The translations under genes were made by a program, and so were the position numbers. Below are positions 1 through 7,170 of a stretch of 27,775 nucleotides of DNA, piece by piece. The notes under the pieces were generated by a model. The model worked only from the letters and a program-made list of their open reading frames with translations. It made no database searches and had not been told where the DNA came from. Origin of the DNA: a virus; the IMG/VR virus record IMGVR_UViG_3300035698_032001, positions 1-27,775 of that record; one strand, written 5' to 3'. The first letter of the stretch is position 1; each line of letters starts with the position of its first letter.

Positions 1-2
1 AA

Positions 3-95
3 TGGAAGAATGAATTTCTCAGAGAAGCAATAGATAAAATAAATAGTTTATTAGATATAAATTTAATAACAAATTTGGGGTACGAGGTATTATAA
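3..95 (+). CDS. 3' end of an unknown protein (partial)
   Basis: An open frame enters from the left edge and gives 30 residues (starting W-K-N-E-F-L-R-E-A, ending L-G-Y-E-V-L) before a TAA stop at 93-95. Its stop overlaps the ATG of the next small ORF by one base, the usual sign of translational coupling in phage operons. Too little is visible to name the product. Confidence 0.5.
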   Translation, partial: WKNEFLREAIDKINSLLDINLITNLGYEVL

Positions 96-193
96 TGCCA
101 AATGTAAAAAAAGATAAGAAAACATTAGATAAAATTGATTTTCCAATTGAAATAGGAGAAGTAAGACTAGCGGCTGAAAGTCACCAGGAATAA
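95..193 (+). CDS. Small hypothetical protein, 32 aa
   Basis: The ATG shares its A with the preceding TAA stop, and a GGGGTACGAGG stretch lies just upstream as a possible ribosome-binding site. The 32-residue product is charged (Lys-rich start, then IDFPIEIGEVRLAAESHQE). It may be a genuine small phage protein, or the N-terminal stub of a longer gene cut short when the downstream homing-endonuclease-like gene arrived. No family recognised. Confidence 0.4.
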   Translation: MPNVKKDKKTLDKIDFPIEIGEVRLAAESHQE

Positions 194-202
194 TAAAATA
201 AC

Positions 203-847
203 ATGAATAATGAATTGAAAGAATGGATAAAAATTAGTCTTTTTACAAAGCGTGGAATTAATTCTAATATTTCAGGAAAAAAATGGTTTATTAATAATAA
301 TTATTTAGATAAATACAATAAAATAATATCATCAACGGCATGTTTAGATAATAATTGTAAGTTTTCGGAACGTATTTATTGTATATTAAATGATATAAAC
401 GAAATAGTTAAATGTAAAAGTTGCAACAATAAAGTAAAGTTTATAGTTTTTGCAAAAGGATATCATGCTTTTTGTTGTGTAAAGTGTATAGGAAAAAATA
501 AAGAAATCAAAAAAAAAATAAAACAAACAAATTTAAAAAAATACGGAGCAAAATATCCAAATCAATCAAAAGAAATCAAAGAAAAGACAAGACAAACAAA
601 CTTGAAAAGATATGGAGTGGAATGTTCTTTACATTCAAAAGAAACAAAAAATAAAGTGAAACAAACAAATTTAAAAAGATATGGAGTAAAGTATTCAAAT
701 CAATCGTATGTTTCTGAAAAATCAGTAAAAAAACTTAATGATAAAAAATGGATGCAATCAAATTATATAAAACAACAATTAAATATATATGAAATAGCTA
801 AAATTTTAAAAGTATGTTCCACGACTGTTGGTAGATATTTACTATAG
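203..847 (+). CDS. Homing-endonuclease-like protein lacking a nuclease domain
   Basis: The 214-residue protein has a zinc-ribbon-like centre (C71, C74, then C91/C92 and C95), three copies of a repeat of the type QTNLKRYGVxxxxQSKE (about residues 104-125, 127-149 and 151-170), and a C-terminal helix-turn-helix-like segment (IYEIAKILKVCSTTVGRYL). This architecture is known from free-standing homing endonucleases of T4-like phages and giant viruses, where the repeats and HTH bind DNA and a nuclease domain normally follows. Here the frame stops right after the HTH, and only 48 bases separate it from the next gene, so no catalytic domain is present. It may be a degenerate selfish gene or a DNA-binding remnant. 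The only SD-like sequence (AGGA) is far from the ATG, which fits weak translation. Confidence 0.65.
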   Translation: MNNELKEWIKISLFTKRGINSNISGKKWFINNNYLDKYNKIISSTACLDNNCKFSERIYCILNDINEIVKCKSCNNKVKFIVFAKGYHAFCCVKCIGKNKEIKKKIKQTNLKKYGAKYPNQSKEIKEKTRQTNLKRYGVECSLHSKETKNKVKQTNLKRYGVKYSNQSYVSEKSVKKLNDKKWMQSNYIKQQLNIYEIAKILKVCSTTVGRYLL

Positions 848-894
848 TTTATAATAATTTAATCAGCTGCTATATATACAAGAGATCAACTAAA

Positions 895-1602
895 ATGATT
901 AAAAACGATAAAAAGAAAATCATATGCTTCATATGTGCTACAGAACTACCAGATGTAGATTCGTGGACAAGCCACATAATCAACTTCCATCAAGAGAATG
1001 AAGAATACTTGTTGTGTCCTTTGTGTCACGTTCCTTGCAGGGATCTTTTCTCACATTGGAAAGTTCATCATAAAAACGAAGAAACGCCCAACTTCCCCGT
1101 GGCCCGAGTCAATAAAATGTATGACTGGAATTTCAAATATCAAAAGAACCAGCGTAAAAAACGCAAATGGAAAGAAGGTCTTTTTGATTCTATCAAAATG
1201 GGTAAAAAAATACATTATAGATCTTCATGGGAAAGAGACGTAATGGTTTGTTTAGAAAAATGTGTGGATGTACTTGAATATTATGGAGATGACCACTTGT
1301 GCATTCCGTATTACATTCATAGTAAACCACATAGATACTGGCCTGATTTTACAGTCAAAATAAGAGGTAACAAAACATACATTTTAGAAATTAAACCAAT
1401 AGATCAAGCAGAATGGGAAATTAATCAAGCTAAATGGGAATATGCAGTAAAATATTGCAATACAAGACAGTGGACGTTTCAAGTCTGGACACAAAAACAT
1501 ATTCGAAAAATAAAAACACGTGCCACGAGACACGATATATTACTAGAAGAACATGTTATTCCTTCGGACAATGAAACTATCAAGGAAATTCAAATAACAT
1601 AA
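895..1602 (+). CDS. 4: gp4-like head-completion nuclease with two N-terminal zinc fingers
   Basis: The C-terminal part (about residues 105-205 of 235) carries the TnsA/PD-(D/E)XK nuclease pattern shared by T4 head-completion protein gp4 (gp50): YRSSWERDVM with E113, WPDF with D151, LEIKP with E165 and K167, and QAKWE at 178-182. In T4 this protein is needed to finish DNA-filled heads so that tails can join. Two fingers precede it: C11-x2-C14-x12-H27-x4-H32 and C41-x2-C44-x9-H54 with H58 or H59. A basic linker (about 85-92) follows them. From memory T4 gp4 is shorter and has no such fingers, so this seems to be a domain addition. An AAGAGA stretch lies upstream of the ATG. The family call is good; the head-completion role is inferred from T4. 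Confidence 0.75.
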   Translation: MIKNDKKKIICFICATELPDVDSWTSHIINFHQENEEYLLCPLCHVPCRDLFSHWKVHHKNEETPNFPVARVNKMYDWNFKYQKNQRKKRKWKEGLFDSIKMGKKIHYRSSWERDVMVCLEKCVDVLEYYGDDHLCIPYYIHSKPHRYWPDFTVKIRGNKTYILEIKPIDQAEWEINQAKWEYAVKYCNTRQWTFQVWTQKHIRKIKTRATRHDILLEEHVIPSDNETIKEIQIT

Positions 1603-1605
1603 ATA
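1598..1605 (+). promoter_or_regulatory. Possible T4-type late promoter box (CATAAATA)
   Basis: CATAAATA differs by one base from the T4 late consensus TATAAATA and overlaps the stop of the gp4-like gene. If real it would transcribe the non-coding stretch that follows, since no + strand gene starts until 2340. AT-rich DNA makes chance matches common. Confidence 0.2.
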
Positions 1606-1852
1606 CACGGATTATTAAGGTAGGAAAAAAAAGAAAATAAACCAACGTTATATTATTGATTTTTTCAAATCAATAAAAATTATAGATATAAACTATAACG
1701 ATAGAGAATTTATCAGAATGCGTAAATACTGCGATCGGAAACATTTGAACATGTTGGTTTTAGCATGATAAGCTATGAGCGAAATGTATTTAGGTCAACG
1801 TTGATCAACAAAGAGAAAAGTTCGAGCTCAAAAACGGCCCTCCACTATAAAT
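1603..1852 (+). other. Non-coding interval with several hairpins
   Basis: No convincing ORF is present on either strand between the convergent gp4-like gene and the 137-aa minus-strand gene. Visible structures are a 10-bp hairpin with a TTTC loop (1653-1662 with 1667-1676), a 6-bp hairpin TTATAG/CTATAA (1680-1685 with 1693-1698), ACATTT (1741-1746) pairing with AAATGT (1782-1787) around an inner TAGC/GCTA hairpin (1761-1764 with 1772-1775), and CAACGTT at 1643-1649 that can pair with AACGTTG near 1797-1803. I could not fold a tRNA or tmRNA from it. It may hold a small RNA or be a transcription-termination zone. Confidence 0.4.
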
Positions 1853-2266
1853 TTAATTAATTATCTCTGAGAGACTTTTTTTGAATGTTGCAAGATCTAC
1901 TTTAATATTGCTAGGTGATAGTGTTACTTTATTTATCTTCGCTCCAAAAATAACAGCTTCACCTAAATTTTTATCATTAATAATTACTTCGACAATTTCT
2001 TTACGAAATGTTGTTGACACGACATACTGATGCTTTTTAGATTCACAACGTATTTTGCCCACATAAGATAGGCTCTTTGGTTTTCTACGCAAACTACACG
2101 CCTGTATAGTGACTTTCGGCATCTTTTCTACAAATCTAGTAATCTCAACAAATATTTTATCGTACACAGCTTTCATATATTTGTTATTCTTCAACAGATC
2201 TTCTGAAAACATAAAATCACTGGTCGGATTTACTATCTTTTCAAAGCTTTTATTGATATTCGTCAT
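1853..2266 (-). CDS. Hypothetical protein, 137 aa
   Basis: Not recognised. The ATG is preceded by GGAGACAATTTT, a good ribosome-binding site. The protein is mixed alpha/beta in appearance: a helical N-terminal part (to about residue 50) followed by alternating beta-like stretches (VTIQACSL, YVVSTTFRKEIVEVIIN, AVIFGAKINKVTLS) and a short C-terminal helix. It has no signal peptide or membrane segment. It is transcribed divergently from the TS-family gene at 2340 across a 73-base AT-rich gap that probably contains promoters for both. Confidence 0.7.
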   Translation of the reverse strand: MTNINKSFEKIVNPTSDFMFSEDLLKNNKYMKAVYDKIFVEITRFVEKMPKVTIQACSLRRKPKSLSYVGKIRCESKKHQYVVSTTFRKEIVEVIINDKNLGEAVIFGAKINKVTLSPSNIKVDLATFKKSLSEIIN

Positions 2267-2339
2267 AAAATTGTCTCCATGTATTTTCTATTATATGTTA
2301 TGTTGTTTCATATTATATAAGGTGATATAGGAGAAATTA

Positions 2340-3383
2340 ATGAATATTTTTACATCGAATCAAGATCTATTTCATAAAACTACAAGAAAACTTTACATAG
2401 ATCCTGAATTCAAATGTAAACCTAGAAATTTATTTATTCACGAAGATTTAGGTTTCTCTGCGCGTATTACAAATCCTTGTGACAGGCTTTTATTAATGCC
2501 TGAAAGACGTTGGGACATCGTATACGGAGTAGGAGAATTTTTGTGGTATGTAACTGGAAGTAACGCTCTTGATTTTATTCAATATTATGCTCCTTCTTAT
2601 GAAAGATTCTCAGATGATGGAAAAACACTCTATGGTGCTTATGGAACACGTCTTTTCAAATCAACAAAAGCAAACAGTGTTCATCATATGAATCATACTG
2701 AAAGCGGTATACGAAGTGTTATTAGAAAGCTTCGTAATGACCCAGATTCAAGACAGGCGCTCGTAATTATATGGCGAGCGTGTGATATGCATCTTTTAAA
2801 AACAAAAGATCTTCCATGTACAATATCTCTTCAATTTTTTATAAGAGACAACAAGCTCTGTATGATCACCAATATGAGATCTAATGATATTTGGCTTGGA
2901 GCAACTAATGATGTTTTCTGCTTTACTATGATTCAAGAGCTTATTGCATCTGAATTAGGAATAGATATGTGTTTCTACCAACACAACGTTGGGTCAATGC
3001 ATTTGTACAGCAGAGACATACAAAAAATAGAAAGTCATTGTAAAACATTCTTTATTCAAAGAGCTTCTTCTCCTATGGCTAAAATAGATAAATTCCATGA
3101 GCAAATTAGACATCTTATTCGATATGAAAAAGAGCTAAGAAATTCTGATTCTGAAATTCAGTACCAATCTTTGTTTAGTAAAAAAATAAATGATTCAATT
3201 TCAGATGGAATTCATGATCTTATAACAGTTTTATATTATGGAAAAATACGTAAAATATATAAAAAAGACAAACCAAAATTATTTGTCGAAATGTTACAAG
3301 AGAGAGTATTAGAAGAACTTAATGACTCTTCTATTAAAGAATGTGTTACGATATACGAAGAAGACCGAGGAGATCAAGTATGA
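2340..3383 (+). CDS. Thymidylate synthase family enzyme, probable dCMP hydroxymethylase/methylase
   Basis: The fold signatures of thymidylate synthase (TS) are complete: E66 in GEFLWY, catalytic C160 in LPC, R180-S181-x-D183 in MRSNDIWLG, and H221-x-Y223 in MHLYS. From C160 onward every landmark sits 14 residues after its E. coli TS counterpart (C146, R166, D169, H207, Y209). At that offset the dUMP-recognising Asn177 of TS falls on D191 (GATND). Asp at this place is the hallmark of T4 dCMP hydroxymethylase and is known to shift TS toward dCMP. The residue after the catalytic Cys is Thr rather than the His of bacterial TS, and the Trp of the TS YGxxW motif reads as L105. The product is therefore more likely 5-hydroxymethyl- or 5-methyl-dCMP than dTMP. 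About 100 C-terminal residues exceed the usual TS length. AGGAGAAATTA precedes the ATG, and the stop overlaps the next start (ATGA). Confidence 0.8.
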   Translation: MNIFTSNQDLFHKTTRKLYIDPEFKCKPRNLFIHEDLGFSARITNPCDRLLLMPERRWDIVYGVGEFLWYVTGSNALDFIQYYAPSYERFSDDGKTLYGAYGTRLFKSTKANSVHHMNHTESGIRSVIRKLRNDPDSRQALVIIWRACDMHLLKTKDLPCTISLQFFIRDNKLCMITNMRSNDIWLGATNDVFCFTMIQELIASELGIDMCFYQHNVGSMHLYSRDIQKIESHCKTFFIQRASSPMAKIDKFHEQIRHLIRYEKELRNSDSEIQYQSLFSKKINDSISDGIHDLITVLYYGKIRKIYKKDKPKLFVEMLQERVLEELNDSSIKECVTIYEEDRGDQV

Positions 3384-4231
3384 TTATAATTGAAGGAACT
3401 GATAAAGCAGGCAAAACTACTCTTATTACGAATCTACGAAGATTTTTTCCGCGTAAGATTCAGTCAGAGTTGCAAATAATTCATTTTGGTCTTCTTCCTA
3501 AAAATTGGGATTACTGTCATGATTATCTTCAGTATGTTAGACCTAATGTAATACTTGATAGATTTATTGACTCTGAAAGAGCTTATGGCCCAGTATACAG
3601 AAACTCTATTGACCCGCGTCTTTCTTCAAATAATTTGTCAAAAGTTTATCGCAAATGTGCCGAGGTTGGCTCGCTTGTTCTTTATTGTGATCCTGATATC
3701 GAAGAGGTTATGAAACGAATTGATCTTGAAGGAGATCTTATGATTAAAAAGAGAGAACAATTAGAGTCGCTGCGCTCTCAGTTTAATAATATTTTCACTA
3801 ATCAATACCCTCTTGATTTTATAACAATTGATACTACATCTCCGTTACAAGACGATGTTTACAAGAGCATCGTTAACAAATCTATTATTTTAGAGAGATC
3901 ATCTAGTAGACTTCTAAATCTAAATTACAGAGGATCAGTTACTCCACTCTCAAAATATGTTATTTATACAAATTTTGATACAGAAGAAGTTTTATCTATT
4001 CTAAGAACATCTTGCAATATACCTGCAACTCAATTTTCTATAGTTCAGTCTAGAGATATAGAAAATCATCCAGTGAATGTCAGTTCATTAGTTTTGTCTC
4101 TTACGAGTATGAGACTTTTGTTTGTATTAGGAAAAGATGCTGAAAAAGATTATATAACTGCAAATAATAAGAATGCAACTATACAAGCTAAAGATTATGC
4201 AAATTTGATCAAACTGTTTCCGGATGATTGA
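3380..4231 (+). CDS. Thymidylate-kinase-like P-loop kinase with unknown C-terminal domain
   Basis: I start at the ATG that overlaps the TS-family stop as ATGA: it is preceded by GAGGAGATCAAGT and leads straight into the first strand and P-loop, MIIIEGTDKAGKTT (G6 to T13). An earlier in-frame ATG at 3341 only adds residues read from the neighbouring gene. The N-terminal ~170 residues resemble dNMP/thymidylate kinases, with a DR motif (NVILDRFIDSERAYG) and a LID-like stretch. The remaining ~110 residues (from about LNLNYRGSV to the end) are not part of that fold and I do not recognise them. Its coupling to the TS-family gene suggests it phosphorylates that enzyme's product or dTMP. The 3' end overlaps the convergent gp1-like gene by 23 bases. 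Confidence 0.7.
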   Translation: MIIIEGTDKAGKTTLITNLRRFFPRKIQSELQIIHFGLLPKNWDYCHDYLQYVRPNVILDRFIDSERAYGPVYRNSIDPRLSSNNLSKVYRKCAEVGSLVLYCDPDIEEVMKRIDLEGDLMIKKREQLESLRSQFNNIFTNQYPLDFITIDTTSPLQDDVYKSIVNKSIILERSSSRLLNLNYRGSVTPLSKYVIYTNFDTEEVLSILRTSCNIPATQFSIVQSRDIENHPVNVSSLVLSLTSMRLLFVLGKDAEKDYITANNKNATIQAKDYANLIKLFPDD

Positions 4232-4898
4232 AGTATTTCCATTTATTAAGAATATATGGAACAAGCCTGGTGTTAACTTTGATTTTTAGATCTTCTTTAG
4301 ACCCATCGTTTCTTAGCAAAAAATCATAAGATATTCTATTGTCGAGTAATGGTCCCTCATAATTTTGTGGAAGATATTTATCTAATTCTAACATAGATGT
4401 TTCCGATCTATGTCCGTTTGATTTTTCGAATTCTGGTCGTATAATTTTTACTACAAGTCCTTTTGTGTTATTATGAATTTTGATAACTTCATTTGGATAT
4501 CTTACATCTGTAATAACCTTATCTTTCTTGTTATTTAGAAGCGCAATATCAATCCATATCTCAGGATTAATTTCCCTGAATCTATCTCCTATATTACATA
4601 AAGCCCATCTAACATTGCCTTTCCATCCTTTTGGGAAATATTTGGTATTTTCTTTATTATCTTCAATAAATTGACGCGACACTCTTATAGGTTCATTTGT
4701 TTCTTCATTTAAATAGTAAAACATACATAATGTATTTTTTACCGCATCGGCAAAAGCCACGCGTGTAAAATCTTTATTTAAATTTTTTGAGAGGGCAGGA
4801 ATGAGAGTTTTTGCGATTGTGTCTTTGCCAACTTGTTTTTGTCCGCATAACCCTACACAAAACGGTTCGGGCTTTGCCAAACATGCTGTTATTTTCAT
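4209..4898 (-). CDS. 1: gp1-like deoxynucleoside monophosphate kinase
   Basis: The 229-residue protein has a P-loop GQKQVGKDT (residues 19-27), a second conserved block ITDVRYPNEV (129-138) and a basic LID-like region, the pattern of phage T4 gp1-type dNMP kinases. T4 gp1 phosphorylates dTMP, dGMP and hydroxymethyl-dCMP, and is the kinase that lets hm-dCMP enter DNA. Having it beside a TS-family enzyme with a dCMP-type active site supports a modified-cytosine pathway, although substrate use cannot be read from sequence. A strong SD (AAGGAGATTTTTAT) precedes the ATG, but it sits inside a 9-bp hairpin (see 4904-4937). The gene converges on, and overlaps by 23 bases, the + strand kinase gene. 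Confidence 0.8.
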   Translation of the reverse strand: MKITACLAKPEPFCVGLCGQKQVGKDTIAKTLIPALSKNLNKDFTRVAFADAVKNTLCMFYYLNEETNEPIRVSRQFIEDNKENTKYFPKGWKGNVRWALCNIGDRFREINPEIWIDIALLNNKKDKVITDVRYPNEVIKIHNNTKGLVVKIIRPEFEKSNGHRSETSMLELDKYLPQNYEGPLLDNRISYDFLLRNDGSKEDLKIKVNTRLVPYILNKWKYFNHPETV

Positions 4899-4903
4899 AT
4901 AAA

Positions 4904-4937
4904 AATCTCCTTTTAAGTTATAATATAGAAGGAGATT
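4904..4937 (-). promoter_or_regulatory. Hairpin enclosing the gp1-like ribosome-binding site
   Basis: On the minus strand AATCTCCTT (4937-4929) can pair perfectly with AAGGAGATT (4912-4904), 9 bp with a 16-base AU-rich loop. The second arm is the Shine-Dalgarno sequence of the gp1-like gene. The arm is followed by TTT giving five consecutive T, so the same structure could also act as a weak intrinsic terminator after the 581-aa gene. Either reading implies reduced gp1-like expression from read-through transcripts. Confidence 0.45.
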
Positions 4938-4950
4938 GATACAATATTAA

Positions 4951-6696
4951 CTACTTATCTGAATTACATTTGGTGTTATCTCTTTTCCTCTCTTTGAGGA
5001 GGAAATCTCCAAATAATTGCAAAGATTCTCCTACTCCTGATAGAGGAGGAGGTTCTGGTAAAGGAGGCTGTGACATAGTTTGCGGATTACGTGGTGCCGG
5101 CGCCGGAATCCTCGTAAAACGAGATGATTTTCTTCGAGGTGGTTGTTTCCTTCTTTGTATTGCTGCTTCTTTTTCCGCTATAGTAGGGTCGAGTTTTCTA
5201 AGAAGTTTTTTTATCTCCTCTGTGTCGATAACGAAATCTGCGAATGTTTTCATAAACTCTGTATGATTATATAAGTCATTTGCGATATCTTGCGTTGTAT
5301 CTAGAATGGCTTGTTTTACTAGCGCAGACATCTTGAATGTTTCTCCTTCAGGAGTTTTATTCAATCTGTTTGCATAATATTCTAATTCTTGTCCTAATTG
5401 ATCGTCAAAACCTGCTCTCTCCAGATTTTTGGATGCTATTTCGATCCATCGTTTACCCAAATTCTTGACGGTGACTGGAAGTAGTTTGATTCCGGATAAT
5501 TCCATTTGATCTTTAATTTTTTCGAAAATTTGATTAGCATAAGAAGCTAGATCCTCTTGGCTAATTGGTTTAACGTCTTTGTATATAGGATGTTTGATGC
5601 TTGTTATATCTGGTTCATCTTCTTTGTGTTTATCATCTAAATTAAAGTCCACTTCGGGATCAAAATCAAAATCTTCATCGGGATTATCTATTTGTTGCGA
5701 TTCTGTTTTTCGTGGTCCCGAATTTGGTTGAAAACCAGTGCCTGCGTTTAGTAATTCAAATTCAATTAGAGCTCTAACAGCAATATCAGCAAAATTAAAT
5801 GCGATAGCAGCAACAACCGGTTTGACTGCTTGGGTAAAAGCATATTCATATGCACCGATATCTTTTCCACTAGCTCTTCCGCCTTGGCCTTTGCTTGTGA
5901 CAGAAATAGTTTTTAACACCCCAGATTTGTGAGCTTGTCTTAGGACTTTTTTAATAAATTCTGTGAAGAACCTTCTGTTTTCTTCAGGAATTTTAGATCT
6001 TCCTCTGTATTTCTCTACTGTTTTTTGTTGTTGTCTTACTTCTTTTTCAGATGATTTTTGTCTATTTATTTTTACTTCAGGTTCTCCTGATGGATCTGAT
6101 TCGTCTAATTCACCAGACCAAAGCTCTTTACTCCATCCAGTTACAGGTTCACCGTTTATTCCAACTATTTGAGCAGTTCCGCCAGGACCTCTAATCCCGC
6201 TAAGTATTTCTTGCCCTATTTCATTTCCTGGATCGAGAATCAAGGATTGCACCATGGCATCAGTGATACCTTCACTTGCGTGAGCTGCAACATAGTCTTT
6301 TACTCTTGCCCATATTCTATATGCTAACTGAGATGCTTTTTTATGAGCGGCCAAGCCTTCGGCGGCAGATTGAATTTTTTCTTTTTCTACTGGATCAAGA
6401 TTAGGATCTTTTAGCTGTGCTTGTATTTTTAGTATTTCAGCTTGCACTTCGTCTTTATTTAATTTTTGTTCTCTTTTTTTTTGAGTTTGAAGGGAGTCAA
6501 CATACTGTTTTGCAGTATCGTATGTCCCCATTCCTTCGGCTTTGAATAAATTCATTTCTGGAGGATATATTGATCTAAAAACATTATATGCTAATCTATT
6601 ATAACTAGATCCTGATGTGGTTTTAGAACTTCCTCTAGTAGCTAATTCATTTATTCTGCGTTTTTCAATATCGTATATAAAATCTTGTCCATTCAT
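4951..6696 (-). CDS. Large hypothetical protein, probably virion-associated, 581 aa
   Basis: Not recognised. I choose the second ATG (MNGQDFIYDIEK) because GGAGAGTGTT lies directly upstream; the earlier ATG at 6708 has no SD. The protein has Lys/Glu/Gln-rich helices near residues 80-120, a Gly-rich turn region (GIRGPGGTAQIVGINGEPVTGW), a basic KKVLRQAHKSG block, an alanine-rich hydrophobic helix (AVKPVVAAIAFNFADIAVRALI), an acidic low-complexity linker (DEDFDFDPEVDFNLDDK) and a Pro/Arg-rich tail (PAPAPRNPQ, PPLPEPPPL). The mosaic of low-complexity linkers suggests a structural or head-packaged protein, but no catalytic motif is visible. It lies upstream of the gp1-like gene on the same strand. 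Confidence 0.75.
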   Translation of the reverse strand: MNGQDFIYDIEKRRINELATRGSSKTTSGSSYNRLAYNVFRSIYPPEMNLFKAEGMGTYDTAKQYVDSLQTQKKREQKLNKDEVQAEILKIQAQLKDPNLDPVEKEKIQSAAEGLAAHKKASQLAYRIWARVKDYVAAHASEGITDAMVQSLILDPGNEIGQEILSGIRGPGGTAQIVGINGEPVTGWSKELWSGELDESDPSGEPEVKINRQKSSEKEVRQQQKTVEKYRGRSKIPEENRRFFTEFIKKVLRQAHKSGVLKTISVTSKGQGGRASGKDIGAYEYAFTQAVKPVVAAIAFNFADIAVRALIEFELLNAGTGFQPNSGPRKTESQQIDNPDEDFDFDPEVDFNLDDKHKEDEPDITSIKHPIYKDVKPISQEDLASYANQIFEKIKDQMELSGIKLLPVTVKNLGKRWIEIASKNLERAGFDDQLGQELEYYANRLNKTPEGETFKMSALVKQAILDTTQDIANDLYNHTEFMKTFADFVIDTEEIKKLLRKLDPTIAEKEAAIQRRKQPPRRKSSRFTRIPAPAPRNPQTMSQPPLPEPPPLSGVGESLQLFGDFLLKERKRDNTKCNSDK

Positions 6697-6796
6697 AACA
6701 CTCTCCATAACTAGTACATTAGTTTACTTTAATTATATATGATTATTATAAAAATTTTTATTCATTCAAATTATATTTTTTATCTTATAAGTGATA

Positions 6797-7153
6797 TTAA
6801 TTAAAATCTGTTGCCCAACAATTAATACCAAGTAAAACAAGAATTACTCCTTCTAGGCGAGAAATCTGTGCTTGACTCCACATAAAAAAGATAATTATTG
6901 TGGATATTATAATAAGTTCTACAATACTTGCAGTTGAATTAGAAGAAACAAGAACCGATTCGGCCAGTGGTTTTTGTAAAATTATTGCCTCGGGAGCACT
7001 TGTTCCAGCAGCTATAATAGTTAAACCAATTATAAGCTGTGACACTCCTAAAGACTTAGCCAAACGCGAAGAAGCTTCTATTAAACAATCCGACCCCTTA
7101 GCAATTATAACAGAAGCAATGAAAATTATAAATAATTGAACAATAAAAATCAT
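6797..7153 (-). CDS. Half-size Na+/Ca2+ antiporter-like membrane protein
   Basis: I start at MIFIVQLF, preceded by GGGTGGAAATAATA and 17 bases after the nrdJ stop; the longer frame only reads back into nrdJ. The 118-residue protein has three hydrophobic segments (about 2-18, 39-55, 77-92) plus a fourth near 100-113. Residues 20-55 (KGSDCLIEASSRLAKSLGVSQ... then GLTIIAAGTSAPE) match the alpha-1 repeat of the CaCA/YrbG cation exchangers, including the ion-binding G-T-S-A-P-E. The end (QAQISRLEGVILVLL) also resembles the close of the exchanger N-terminal half. Full antiporters have two such halves and about 300 residues; the second half is absent and the loop after PE is rewritten. It could work as a homodimer, act on a host transporter, or be a decayed host-derived gene. 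Confidence 0.6.
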   Translation of the reverse strand: MIFIVQLFIIFIASVIIAKGSDCLIEASSRLAKSLGVSQLIIGLTIIAAGTSAPEAIILQKPLAESVLVSSNSTASIVELIIISTIIIFFMWSQAQISRLEGVILVLLGINCWATDFN

Positions 7154-7170
7154 TATTATTTCCACCCGCG

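Noticed and set aside
998-1243. An 81-codon + strand ORF within the gp4-like gene.
   Set aside because: Shadow frame of the zinc-finger/nuclease gene with no SD or recognisable protein.
1735-1850. GTTCGAGCTC near 1819 looked like a tRNA T-arm, with GGCCCTCCACTA as a possible acceptor end.
   Set aside because: No matching 5' acceptor strand, D-arm or anticodon arm could be found on either strand; no tmRNA pattern either.
6745-6760. ATAAAAATTTTTAT palindrome before the 581-aa gene, considered as a terminator.
   Set aside because: Purely AT, no stable stem; more likely part of an AT-rich promoter region.
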